The notes under the pieces are model-generated. The model was not told the origin of the DNA. It was given only the letters and a program-made list of their open reading frames with translations, and ran no database searches. A program made the translations under genes and the position numbers. From Streptomyces antnestii (GTDB taxonomy: Bacteria > Actinomycetota > Actinomycetes > Streptomycetales > Streptomycetaceae), in contig NZ_RZYA01000030.1 of NCBI RefSeq assembly GCF_004005495.1, positions 37,884 through 101,883 on the forward strand: DNA of 64,000 nucleotides, in the 5' to 3' direction. This document shows positions 7,738 to 16,461 of the stretch, in pieces; positions within the stretch are counted from its first letter, which is position 1; each line of letters opens with the position of its first letter.

Positions 7738-8993
7738 ATTCCCCCATGGAGAACCACACCGACCAGGCCACGCCCGCGAAGAGGCGAGGTCTCACCCGGC
7801 GGCACCTGGTACTCGGTGCCGCGGGGGCAGCCGTCGCGATCGCCGCGATCGGCGGAACCGTCACCGCGCTCACGGCGAACAACGCCGACGCCTCGGGCAA
7901 GGGAAGCCCCGTGAGCGGCGCCCTGCACACCAAGGGCGGCGACATCGTCGACGCGAGCGGCAAGAAGGTGGTCCTGACCGGCGTCAACTGGTTCGGCATG
8001 GAAACCGGCACGTTCGCCCCGCACGGCCTGTGGAAGCGCAACCTGGACTCCATGGTCCAGCAGATGGTCGACACCGGGTTCAACACGGTGCGGCTGCCGT
8101 ACTCCAACGAGCTGTTCGACGCGAAGAGCAAGCCGAACGGCATCGACTTCAAGCAGAACCCCGAGCTCAAGGGCCTCAACGGCCAGCAGATCATGGACAA
8201 GGTCGTCCAGAGCATCACCCAGCACGGGATGATGGTCATCCTCGACCAGCACCGTCCCGACCAGTGGGGCCAGAGCGAGCTCTGGTACACCGACAAGGTC
8301 TCCGAGAGCAAGTGGCTGTCGGACTGGAAGACGCTGGCCGCCCGCTACAAGAACAACGACAAGGTCATCGGCGCCGACCTGCACAACGAGCCGCGCGGCC
8401 AGGCCACCTGGGGCGACGGCAACCCCAAGACCGACTGGAAGATGGCCGCCGAGAAGGCCGGCGACACCATCCACTCGGTCAACAAGAACTGGCTGGTCTT
8501 CGTCGAGGGCAACGACAAGTACAAGGACGAGTCGACCTGGTGGGGCGGCGAACTGCGCGGCGCCAAGGACCACCCCGTCAAGCTCAAGGAAGCCGACAAG
8601 GTCGTCTACTCCGCCCACGACTACGGCCCCGGCGTCTACAACCAGAACTGGTTCATGGACAAGAGCTTCCCCAACAACATGCCCGCCTTCTGGGACAAGC
8701 ACTGGGGCTTCATGAAGAAGAGCAACACCGCCCCCGTGCTGCTCGGTGAGTTCGGCGGCAAGAAGAGCACCGGCAACAGCACCGAAGCCGTCTGGCAGAA
8801 GAGCCTGATGCAGTACCTGAAGAAGAACAGCATCAGCTACACCTACTGGTCCTGGAACCCCGACTCCGGCGACACCGGCGGCGTCCTCAAGGACGACTGG
8901 ACGACCGTGGACCACGGCAAGCAGGCACTGGTCTCCACCTACCAGACCCCGCTGCCCCAGGCAAAGAAGACTGCAGGCCAGGCCTCGCAGTAA
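7734..8993 (+). CDS. GH5 family endoglucanase, Tat-exported
   Basis: 419 residues. Twin-arginine signal (TRRHLVLGAAGAA), then a GH5 (beta/alpha)8 domain: LTGVNWFGMET, catalytic acid/base Glu219 in LHNEPRG, AHDYGPGVY, nucleophile Glu339 in LLGEFGG, and TYWSWNPDSGD. Known: GH5 enzymes of this type retain configuration and cut beta-1,4-glucans. No carbohydrate-binding module is present; the protein ends soon after the catalytic domain. ATG 7734 has GGAG upstream and overlaps the receiver stop. Inference: works outside the cell with the GH6 enzyme on the glycan of the neighbouring synthase. Confidence 0.9.
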   Translation: MNSPMENHTDQATPAKRRGLTRRHLVLGAAGAAVAIAAIGGTVTALTANNADASGKGSPVSGALHTKGGDIVDASGKKVVLTGVNWFGMETGTFAPHGLWKRNLDSMVQQMVDTGFNTVRLPYSNELFDAKSKPNGIDFKQNPELKGLNGQQIMDKVVQSITQHGMMVILDQHRPDQWGQSELWYTDKVSESKWLSDWKTLAARYKNNDKVIGADLHNEPRGQATWGDGNPKTDWKMAAEKAGDTIHSVNKNWLVFVEGNDKYKDESTWWGGELRGAKDHPVKLKEADKVVYSAHDYGPGVYNQNWFMDKSFPNNMPAFWDKHWGFMKKSNTAPVLLGEFGGKKSTGNSTEAVWQKSLMQYLKKNSISYTYWSWNPDSGDTGGVLKDDWTTVDHGKQALVSTYQTPLPQAKKTAGQASQ

Positions 8994-9013
8994 ACCCCAC
9001 CCACCCCCACACA

Positions 9014-9052
9014 CGGCTGAGGCCGCGGGCCACACGCCCGCGGCCTCAGCCG
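9014..9052. terminator. Strong hairpin terminator after GH5
   Basis: A perfect 17-bp stem (9014-9030 with 9036-9052) and a five-base loop, 20 bases after the GH5 stop. No long T tract, as is common in Streptomyces terminators. Confidence 0.85.
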
Positions 9053-9152
9053 CACACCCAGCCACACCCGGCCCGCGCCATACACGGCCCCAGCCGTACA
9101 CGGCCCGCGCCGTACAGGGCTTCGGCGTAGTCGTGTGACGTCCGTTTCGTGA

Positions 9153-10309
9153 TCACGTGAGTCCGAGGAGGGCGAGCGGTCGAATGGCGTCGCGGGCGTT
9201 GCGCCGGAGGCCGGCGGCGATGCTGCTCTTTCCGGCGAGGCGAAGGGCGCCGATGGCGAGGTTGCGCCAGGTCGCCATGGCGCGGGGTGCGGAGCCGGTT
9301 CGCAGCTGGGAGGCGTCCTCGGCGAACGTCACGTCTCGGACGTGACGCAGGGCTTCGATCTTCCAGTGACTGCGGACCAGCCGGGAGAGCTCGGCGGGTG
9401 TGCCCTGTTCCGCAGCAAGGCTGGTGACCGCATAGACGGTCTTGATGCTGACCTTGCCGGTCTTGCGGCCCATTCGGCGGCGCTTGAGCTGGATGGCCTG
9501 GCGGGCACCGGGAAAGAGCAGGCTGTTCACCGTGCACACCTTGATGCGGCGGATCTCGCCGCGGCCGTGGCCGGTGTCGCGGGTGCGGCCCTGCAGCAGG
9601 ATCCGCTTCCAGGGAAGGGATTTGAGCTGCTTGTGGAGCTGCTTGTGGAGCTGCTTGTGGAGCTGCTTGTGGAGCTGCTTGTGGAGCTGCTTGTGGAGCT
9701 TCTTCTGGTTCCCTTTCGCGATCACGATGCAGTGCGCGCCCCGGCCGAGCAGGTAGCTGGCGGGCTCGCGCTGGGTGTGCATGGCGTCGGGGTCACGATC
9801 ACGCCCGCCAGAAGGTGGTCGCAGGCGGCGAGCAGATGAATCTTGCGGCCCGTGGCCCTGGCCGCTCCGCGCAGGGTCTTGCCGTCGACCGCCACTGCGT
9901 GCATCTGACCGTCGGCCCCAGCGCGCCGGTCGGCCGGCCAGCGGCCCACCGCCCGGCCCAACGCGTCGCCGTCGATGCGGCCCAGCAGCCGTCGCACCGT
10001 CGCCTGCGCTGGCACGCACCGCTTTGGGGACAGCGGATCGGGCCGTACGCCAAGGCGCTCCAGGACGGACGGCGGGGCGTCGGTGATCCACTCACCCACC
10101 GCCGGCAGGGAGGTCGCTCCGGCCAGAACCGCGCACGCGGTCAGCGCAAGCACCGCGACCAGAGCGTGCCGTACGCCGCGCGGATCGCGAGGGTCTGGCA
10201 CCTCGGCCAGTCGCTCCCGCAGGCCCGGGATCTCCTCAGGTACGGCCCCGGGATGCTCGCGGAGTTGGTCAAAGGCGAGCGGGATCGGCGATGACGCGTC
10301 GGCAGGCAC
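9153..10309 (-). pseudogene. ISAs1-like transposase, frameshifted and internally deleted
   Basis: The N-terminal half (GTG 10309; LAEVPDPRDPRGVRHALV, then AVDGKTLRGA with the first catalytic Asp, HLLAACDH) and the C-terminal half (DAMHTQREPASYLL, IVIAKGNQKKL, SHWKIEALRHVRDVTFAED) lie in different frames that switch near 9790-9810. About 25-30 residues normally found between HLLAACDH and the DxxHTQ block are missing there. The C-terminal half also carries a 12-bp repeat expansion. The start lies four bases after the XRE stop, so the IS end may overlap that gene. Not expected to be active. Confidence 0.8.
9624..9695. repeat. 12-bp tandem repeat, six copies, inside transposase
   Basis: Unit GAGCTGCTTGTG repeated six times exactly, followed by a degenerate copy. 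On the coding strand it gives an HKQL tetrapeptide run, where relatives have a single LYTQL-like stretch before the conserved LPW. Confidence 0.9.
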
Positions 10310-10312
10310 GGT

Positions 10313-10534
10313 TCATTCGCCCGCGGTGTCCTCGGTCTCCCAGCGCAGCAGGTCGCCTGGCTGGCATGTGAGCACCTCGCAGAGGGCGGCGAGCGTGGTG
10401 AAGCGCACCGCCTTGGCGCGGCCGTTCTTGAGTACCGCCAGGTTGGCGGGCGTGATCCCTACGCGGTTCGCGAGGTCGCCCACGGACATCTTCCGCCTGG
10501 CCAGCATCACGTCGATGTCGACGACGATCGGCAT
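10313..10534 (-). CDS. XRE/Cro-type HTH regulator (YozG-like)
   Basis: 73 residues, almost entirely one helix-turn-helix domain (MSVGDLANRVGITPANLAVLKNG ends the recognition helix; LAALCEVLTCQPGDLL follows). Its ATG overlaps the DUF2975 stop by one base (TGATG), a tight translational couple. This pairing is common in Gram-positives, where the small regulator usually controls its own operon. The inverted repeat at 11058-11074 is a likely target. Confidence 0.85.
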   Translation of the reverse strand: MPIVVDIDVMLARRKMSVGDLANRVGITPANLAVLKNGRAKAVRFTTLAALCEVLTCQPGDLLRWETEDTAGE

Positions 10535-11025
10535 CAGATCACCTCGTCCAACTCGGCCTGCATCTGCGCCGCTTCGACGTCACGCGCGACGGCCTGGGCG
10601 AGCAGCATCCGCAGCACAAGCACGATGAGCGCGACCCCCAGGATGGCCACGCCGACCCCGCCCATGATGAGGGTGACGCCCGGGTCGTCCCGCTGGCCCG
10701 GCGCATTGAGTGCCGTGACCGCGAACCACACGAGGGCAGCCGCGACGATCGCGCCGATCACGATGTCCACGTACCGGAAGGCGGCGTGGGAGAACACGGT
10801 TCCGCGTCGCACCATCGATACCAGCCGCCATACGCAGACCACGGCGACCTGGACCGAGACCATGCCCAGGATCGTGATCACGCGCAGCGGGGTCAGCGGA
10901 AGCGACCCGTCCTCCGGATCGCTCCCGGTGACCAACGCCCACACCATCCCGGCCTGTACGAACACGGTGCCGGCGAGCATCACCACGAGCACGGCGCGCA
11001 GCGCACCCACTGTCAGCTTTCCCAT
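10534..11025 (-). CDS. DUF2975 membrane protein
   Basis: 163 residues with four hydrophobic helices (near 7-27, 46-66, 90-112, 124-146), matching the DUF2975 family that is partnered with small XRE regulators. ATG 11025 is preceded by GGAGG at good spacing; the longer frame upstream is not supported. Inference: a membrane partner or sensor for the regulator. Function unknown. Confidence 0.8.
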   Translation of the reverse strand: MGKLTVGALRAVLVVMLAGTVFVQAGMVWALVTGSDPEDGSLPLTPLRVITILGMVSVQVAVVCVWRLVSMVRRGTVFSHAAFRYVDIVIGAIVAAALVWFAVTALNAPGQRDDPGVTLIMGGVGVAILGVALIVLVLRMLLAQAVARDVEAAQMQAELDEVI

Positions 11026-11057
11026 GACCCATCCTCCCATCGAGTTACGATGGAAAT

Positions 11058-11074
11058 CTATCGAATCTCGATAG
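11058..11074. promoter_or_regulatory. Candidate operator upstream of DUF2975-XRE
   Basis: CTATCG, five bases, CGATAG: a six-base perfect inverted repeat 33 bases before the DUF2975 start codon, in a locally A/T-richer patch suited to a promoter. Probable autoregulatory site of the XRE protein. Confidence 0.5.
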
Positions 11075-11254
11075 GCTGAGCAAGGGATGACAGGGAAGGG
11101 CTGAGAGGGAGGTGCGCGGCGGTCTCGCACGATGGCGGGGTACCGCCGCCGCCCCCTCCCATGGCATGGCGTACACGCGAAGGTTCTTGCTCTTGTCGAA
11201 GTTGGCCTCGCTCAGCCACAAATCGGACGCCATCCGACTACGCCGAAGCCTTGC

Positions 11255-11557
11255 CCCTCCGTACACGGCCCCTCCGGTGCACGGCCCCTCCTTACACGGC
11301 CCGCGCCGCACTACGCGGCCCCTGCGTACACGGCCCCAGCCGTACACAGCCCCAGCCATACACGACCCGCGCCGTACGCAGCCTCAGCCGTACGCGGACT
11401 GCTCCGTACGGCGCGGCCCCAGCCATACACGGCCCGCGCCGTACGCGGCCCCAGCCGTACGCGGCCCGCGCCGTACTACACAGCCTCTCCGGTGCACGGC
11501 CCCAGCCGTACACGGCCTCTCCGTACGCGGCCCCAGCCGTAAGCGGCCCGCGCCGTG
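11255..11557. repeat. Array of degenerate CCGTACACGGCC repeats
   Basis: About 300 non-coding bases between the DUF2975 promoter and the GH15 stop. They consist of some 15-20 copies of a 12-16 base unit (variants of CCGTACACGGCCC and CAGCCGTACGCGG), each partly palindromic. A shorter patch of the same family lies at 9075-9116. All frames through it give low-complexity peptide, so no gene is called. Confidence 0.8.
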
Positions 11558-13477
11558 CTACGCGGCCTGCGCGCGGCCGATCGCCCAGGCCGCGTTGACC
11601 AGGCCGATGTGGCTGAGCGCCTGCGGGAAATTGCCCAGCAACTGCCCTCCCACCGGATCCACTTCCTCGGAGAACAGCCCGACGTCGTTGGCACACGCGG
11701 CGGCCCGCTCGAACACCTCGCGCGCCTGGCTCACCTCCCCCGTCAGGGCCAGCGCATGGGCCAGCCAGAAGGAACACATCACAAAGGCCCCTTCCTCACC
11801 CGCCAGACCGTCGTCCACCCGCTCATAACGGTGGACCAGCCCGCGCGGGCCCGTCAGCCGCTCCCGCACAGCCGCCACCGTGGCCCGCGCCCGCGGATCG
11901 TCCGGCAGGACAAAACCCGTGATCGGCAGCATCAGCGCCGAGGCATCCAGCAGATCGGAACCGAGCGCCTGACTGTAGGACCCGGCCCGCCTGCTCCAGC
12001 CGTGCTCCTCGATCGCCGTACGGACCTCCGCCCGGGCCACCGTCCAGGCAGGCACCCGGCCGCCCGCATCCAGCTCATCAGCCAGAGCAATGGCCCGATC
12101 CAGCGCCACCCAGCACATCAGCTTGGAATACACGAAGTGCTGCGGCCGGCCACGAACCTCCCAGATACTGTGGTCCGGCTCCCGCCAGTGCGCCGCCGCG
12201 GCATCGGCCAGACTCATCAAAAACCCCCGGCCATGAGAATCCAGCCGGCTCACCCGGCCGCGAAACAGATAGGCCGCATCCAACAACTCGCCATAAATGT
12301 CGAGTTGACGCTGACGCCACGCATCATTACCGATACGCACCGGACGGCTGCCACCCCACCCCGACAGATGCCCCAGCGTGTGCTCGGTCAGCTCACGCTC
12401 ACCACCCACCCCATACAACACCTGCAGCGGATTACCGTCAGCCGGCCCTTCCGCGGAAGCCGTACGCGCCATCCACGTGAAAAACGCCTCCGCCTCCCCC
12501 GGACAGGCAGCAACCGACAACGCACGCAGCGTGAACGACGCATCCCGCACCCACGAAAACCGGTAATCCCAGTTCCGCTCCCCCCCGACAGCCTCCGGCA
12601 ACGACGTCGTCGGCGCCGCAACAATCGCACCCGTCGGCGCATACGTGAGCGCCTGCAGAACCCGGCCACTGAGATGCACCGCATCCTGCCACGGCCCCTC
12701 ATAGCGCTGATTCAACGCAGCCCACGACCGCCAGGCATCCAGCGTCACCCCCAACGCCCCCTCAATATCCTCCTGACTCCACACCCGCCGCCGCCCACCC
12801 ACCGGCACATACTGCAGAGCAAAACCCACCCGCTCCCCCGCATCCAGCCTCAACTGCCCCCGCGCCGTCGCCCGCCCCTCAAGCCGCACCGGCGACGACA
12901 GCATCAACGAACCCGAACCAAAGGGACACAACAACCCGCCATCAGCCGGCGCCAGCAACGGCCGCACCGCCCCGTAATCCGGCCGCGGCGCAAACTCCAC
13001 CGCCAGCCTCACCGACCCCCGCGTGCACTCCACCACCCGCACCAACACATTCGGCACCACACGGCCCAACACCCGGCCACCCTCATTCGGCCCCGCAGCC
13101 AACGCATCCGTGACCTCGACCGTCCCCGAATCGGTACGAAACTCCGTCCGCAACACCATCGTCGGCCCCACATACGCCCGACGCACCGTAAAAACACCCA
13201 CCGGACGAATCCACCAGTGCCCCGCCGAACGATCCAGCAACCGCGCAAACAACGACGGCGCATCGAAACGAGGCAGACACAACCAGTCCACCGACCCGTC
13301 CCGCGCCACCAACGCCGCACCCTGGCAATCCGACAACAACGCGTAATCCGCGATCGGCCGCTCCTGCACACCCACCACGCCAGAAACCGGCGAACGAACA
13401 GGGCGCCCATTCACCACAGAACCCGGTGAGAACGCTACCGAAGCAGGGCCCCTCGTCCATTGAGGGATCTCAGTCAC
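11558..13477 (-). CDS. GH15 family glucoamylase/trehalase-like glycoside hydrolase
   Basis: 639 residues, the normal length for bacterial GH15 proteins. An N-terminal beta-sandwich (ADYALLSDCQGAALV, SVDWLCLPRFDAPS) is followed by an (alpha/alpha)6 barrel with NWDYRFSWVRDAS near residue 300 and the second acidic motif EEVDPVGGQLLGNFPQALSH near 603. Known: family members hydrolyse alpha-glucans or trehalose, and those without a signal peptide, as here, act in the cytoplasm. Start: GTG 13477 after GGGAGG. The 3' end runs straight into the repeat array. Confidence 0.88.
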   Translation of the reverse strand: MTEIPQWTRGPASVAFSPGSVVNGRPVRSPVSGVVGVQERPIADYALLSDCQGAALVARDGSVDWLCLPRFDAPSLFARLLDRSAGHWWIRPVGVFTVRRAYVGPTMVLRTEFRTDSGTVEVTDALAAGPNEGGRVLGRVVPNVLVRVVECTRGSVRLAVEFAPRPDYGAVRPLLAPADGGLLCPFGSGSLMLSSPVRLEGRATARGQLRLDAGERVGFALQYVPVGGRRRVWSQEDIEGALGVTLDAWRSWAALNQRYEGPWQDAVHLSGRVLQALTYAPTGAIVAAPTTSLPEAVGGERNWDYRFSWVRDASFTLRALSVAACPGEAEAFFTWMARTASAEGPADGNPLQVLYGVGGERELTEHTLGHLSGWGGSRPVRIGNDAWRQRQLDIYGELLDAAYLFRGRVSRLDSHGRGFLMSLADAAAAHWREPDHSIWEVRGRPQHFVYSKLMCWVALDRAIALADELDAGGRVPAWTVARAEVRTAIEEHGWSRRAGSYSQALGSDLLDASALMLPITGFVLPDDPRARATVAAVRERLTGPRGLVHRYERVDDGLAGEEGAFVMCSFWLAHALALTGEVSQAREVFERAAACANDVGLFSEEVDPVGGQLLGNFPQALSHIGLVNAAWAIGRAQAA

Positions 13478-13603
13478 GGCACCTCCCTGAACACGAAGCG
13501 GCACCGGCCGACCGGGAAGGAAACCCGCTGACCCAGCACACACATTCCCTCACCTGAGACCCACCCCCCACACACGAGCAACCAACCCCCACAAAGCACC
13601 CCG

Positions 13604-13945
13604 CCACCCGCCAACGGCCACCCCCCAACGCCCCCCCACCACCCCGGCAACCCGCCACCCGCCACCCGCCACCCGCCACCCGCCACGATCCGCCTCACGT
13701 GCTGGACCGCCTCCCCCCTGCCGAGTACAAACACCGCCACCACCACACCTCCCAACAGAACCCCGACACACGTCCCACCCCGAACACGGAAGCCCGCCAC
13801 CAGACCTCCCCGCAGAACCCCCACACAGGCCCCACCCCGAACACGTAGCGGATCACAGCCCACCCGCGGACAGCGGAGAAGGACGCACCGTCCGGCCCGC
13901 CACCACGCCTCCGGCAGAACCGCCACACACGTCTGTTGGGCGACG
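13604..13945. repeat. Non-coding repeat block, left flank of degenerate island
   Basis: Holds five exact copies of the 7-bp unit CCCGCCA (13651-13685), one copy of a ~130-bp sequence found again at 15202-15335, and three imperfect copies of a ~45-base sequence (13741-13785, 13800-13844, 13900-13942; core CAGAACC-C-CACACA). No convincing gene lies between the GH15 start and 14073. Confidence 0.7.
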
Positions 13946-14072
13946 CTGAAAATGCCGACCAGTCCGGCGCTGAAGGTGCCGACGGCGGAAGACGGCATCG
14001 CCCCGCCGGAGTGGTCCCAGCGGGGCGATCGTCGGCGAGGTGCCGCGGTCATCGGCAAGGTGTCGGGAGGGC

Positions 14073-14659
14073 TCAGTCGAACTCCATGCCGAAGCAGGGG
14101 TCGGGTTCACCTGTGCAGGGGTCGATGCCGGAATCCCAGCGTCGCTGTCCCTCCCGCCAGTGAAGGAAATGCGGAGTGGCTTCTCCCCAAAGAGAGGCGC
14201 CGCTGAGCGGGCACTCGTCGAAGCCCATGGTGAACAGACACCGGAGCAACTCCGTCACTCCACCGCCGTAGATCTTCCAGTAGAGCCAGCCGTGCCGTTC
14301 CCAGACGATCACCGGCCACTTGTCGGGGTCGTCGCCGACGATGAGCCAGCCGACGTAGCCGGCTCCCGAGCCGGCACCCCACACAAGAACGCGGCCAGGA
14401 CCCGCATCAACCCCGTCCGATCCTCCTTCGCACTCCCCTGTCTGCCGCACGACGACTGTCTCACCGGCCATGCTTGCGAATCCCGGACCGTCCGGTGACT
14501 GCGTGCCCGCTTCGGGCGTGAGGACGCCCAGCACGTCGCCGATGCCTCCGGCCCCGCATGTGCTCATGAAGGCAATGCAGCCAGAGGGAAAACGACTCCC
14601 CAAGCCCGCCGCATCGCATCCCAGTCCACCTCCTCATCGGCGCCGTCTTGCAGCGACAT
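14073..14659 (-). pseudogene. SMI1/KNR4 (SUKH) family immunity-type protein, frameshifted
   Basis: The N-terminus reads from ATG 14659 (EEVDWDAMRRAWGVVFP). The rest is in another frame from about 14595 (FPSGCIAFMSTCGAGGIGD, then WPVIVWERHGW, FDECPLSGASLWG, ending GEPDPCFGMEFD). One base gained or lost in a TTTTCCC tract explains the shift. SUKH proteins are cytosolic and often give immunity to polymorphic or contact-dependent toxins. No toxin partner is visible here. A sequencing error cannot be excluded. Confidence 0.65.
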
Positions 14660-14777
14660 CACCGCCGCGAGTGACGGCGAGAGCCGTTGCTTCAGACGGC
14701 AGGCCTCCCCCAGCGCTGCGCATCATCGGATGCAAGGCATCCAGCGCCACCGACATCGACTTTCGAGGAGTAGAAGC

Positions 14778-15195
14778 TCAGTCGAGGACTTCGGCGACCG
14801 CGGACTGTGCGGCCTTCTCCTCGACGAGGGATTTACCAGCATCGAATGCGGCCACGAGGGACTGCAGGCAGAGGTTGCTGACCGCACAGGGAAGCCCCGC
14901 GATACGGTGTGGATCAGGATGACCGCATCGTCGGTGAACAACTGGTCACGTCGGCCGGCGAGACCGAGATGATGCTCGATGCAACTGGCGGTCTCCATCG
15001 ACGTCATACCCGGCATCGCGTAACGCAGGACGCTCCGTTGTTCGACGGCCACGACCGCAAGTTTCATGATGCGCCGCAGACCCGGCTGGCCGACCACCAA
15101 GCAGGACAGCAGCGAATCCGTGTTGGGCGTGTTCGTCAGCATCCGAACGGCATCGAACTGTTCACAGGACAGCAGGCGGGCTTCACCCAGGACCA
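14778..15195 (-). pseudogene. TniB/ExeA-type transposition ATPase, 3' remnant
   Basis: Keeps the C-terminal half of an AAA ATPase (LSCEQFDAVRMLTNT, LVVGQPGLRR, QRSVLRYAM, LFTDDAVILIH). The frame then changes near 14885 and continues SLVAAFDAGKSLVEE to a stop at 14778. The Walker A half is absent; the left break falls in the repeat at 15202-15335. This is a relic of a Tn/IS element with a separate ATP-binding subunit. Confidence 0.65.
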
Positions 15196-15201
15196 AAACC
15201 C

Positions 15202-15335
15202 CCGCCCGCCAACGGCCACCCGCCGCCAGCCGCCCACCACCCGCCGCGGTCCGCGGTCCGCCCGCCACGGTCCGCCTCACGCGGTGGAATCCAACCCCCC
15301 CTGCCGCGTACAAAGACCGCCACCACCACACCCCC
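15202..15335. repeat. Second copy of ~130-bp direct repeat
   Basis: Matches 13604-13750 in the same orientation, sharing CCCGCCAACGGCCACC at one end and TACAAA-ACCGCCACCACCACAC at the other. The two copies bracket the SUKH and ATPase relics (about 1.6 kb apart). Confidence 0.6.
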
Positions 15336-15391
15336 CCCGCCCGCTACCCCGCAGCGAACGGACCCGGCACCCAACACCCAGACACCCACCC

Positions 15392-15540
15392 GACAGACCC
15401 GACAGACCCGACAGACCCGACAGGCCCGACAGGCCCGACAGGCCCGACAGGCCCGACAGGCCCGACAGGCCCGACAGGCCCGACAGGCCCGACAGGCCCG
15501 ACAGGCCCGACAGGCGCGACAGGCGCGACAGGCGCGACAG
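15392..15540. repeat. 9-bp tandem repeat, 16 units
   Basis: Three units GACAGACCC, ten GACAGGCCC and three GACAGGCGC, then a partial unit, ending 12 bases after the stop of the NarL-type gene. Being a multiple of three, it keeps every frame open and produces collagen-like or RAC-repeat shadow peptides, none of which belongs to a credible gene. Confidence 0.9.
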
Positions 15541-15552
15541 AAGGAAGGTCTC

Positions 15553-16233
15553 TCAGGCCGACCACCGGTACTCGTCCGCCGCAGCACCACCACGCGCCAG
15601 CTCACCGGCAGGAACCAAACCAAGCCGCAAAGCATGCGCAACCGCCTGCGTCCGGCTATGCACCCCGAACTTGTCGAAAATATGACTCACATACGTCTTC
15701 ACCGTTTGCTGCCCGATCCGCAACTCACGCGCAATCTCCTTGTTCGCCTTACCACGCGCCAGCATCAACAGCACCTCCGACTCACGCCCCGTCAACCGCT
15801 CCGGCCGCATCGCCGCCGTCGCCTGATCCACCAGACGCGCCACCACAGCACTGGACACATACGTCCGCCCAGCCGCCGCCGCCTTCACCGCATGCCGCAA
15901 CTCATCAGCCTCCGTACTCTCCAACAAAAAACCCGTCGCACCCGCCCTCACCGCCGCCATCACCCCCGAACCATCAAGCTCACTCGTCAACGCCACCACC
16001 CGCACCTCAGGCAACTCCCGCCGAAGCTGCTCCGTCGCCTCAATACCATCCATCACCGGCATCATCAGATCCAACAACACCACATCCGGACTCAACTCCC
16101 GAGCCAGCCGCACAGCCTCCCGCCCATTCGTCGTCACACCCGCCACCACAATGTCCTCATCAACACCAAGAAAATCCCGCAGACCCTGCCGCACCACCGC
16201 GTGACCCTCCGCAATCAACACATGAACAGCCAC
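15553..16233 (-). CDS. NarL/FixJ-family response regulator with degenerate receiver
   Basis: 226 residues: receiver (1-120) plus LuxR-type HTH (about 145-205; LTGRESEVLLMLARGKANKE, QQTVKTYVSHIF). Asp55 (VVLLDLMMP) and Thr83 are present. The usual acidic pair is Glu9-Gly10 (IAEGHAVV) and the invariant Lys is Glu105 (GFLLEST), so normal phosphotransfer chemistry is doubtful. No kinase gene is adjacent. It may act constitutively or bind a ligand like other atypical regulators. Downstream lies the 9-bp repeat; upstream is low-complexity DNA and a broken sigma gene. Confidence 0.88.
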   Translation of the reverse strand: MAVHVLIAEGHAVVRQGLRDFLGVDEDIVVAGVTTNGREAVRLARELSPDVVLLDLMMPVMDGIEATEQLRRELPEVRVVALTSELDGSGVMAAVRAGATGFLLESTEADELRHAVKAAAAGRTYVSSAVVARLVDQATAAMRPERLTGRESEVLLMLARGKANKEIARELRIGQQTVKTYVSHIFDKFGVHSRTQAVAHALRLGLVPAGELARGGAAADEYRWSA

Positions 16234-16461
16234 AGGCCAACTCCGTCAACGAGGCACCGACCCCACCACACCCACCCCCACCACACAACGCAACGCAACG
16301 CAACACATACACGACATACCGGAAACCCCCCGGCGGCCCCCGCACATTCCACACCCAACAACGAAAACCCACCCCCACCACACCCACAACCCCACCCACA
16401 CCCCCACCACCGGACAACACCACCACACCCGACCCCCACCACCCCGGCATCGAGACGACCA

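Larger units (their letters stand above)
9118..11250. repeat. 16-bp inverted repeat bracketing IS/XRE/DUF2975 module
   Basis: GGCTTCGGCGTAGTCG at 9118-9133 is the exact reverse complement of 11235-11250. The pair encloses the broken ISAs1 transposase and the XRE/DUF2975 genes. Outside both copies lie CCGTACACGG-type repeats. They could be ends of a larger composite element or a chance product of the repeat family. Confidence 0.45.

Noticed and set aside
9600..9700. Possible CRISPR array
   Set aside because: Units are contiguous 12-mers without spacers, inside a transposase frame. The arrays at 11.3 kb and 15.4 kb likewise lack unique spacers, and no cas genes exist.
11555..13429. 624-codon plus-strand open frame rich in Arg, His and Pro
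   Set aside because: Antisense shadow of the GH15 gene.
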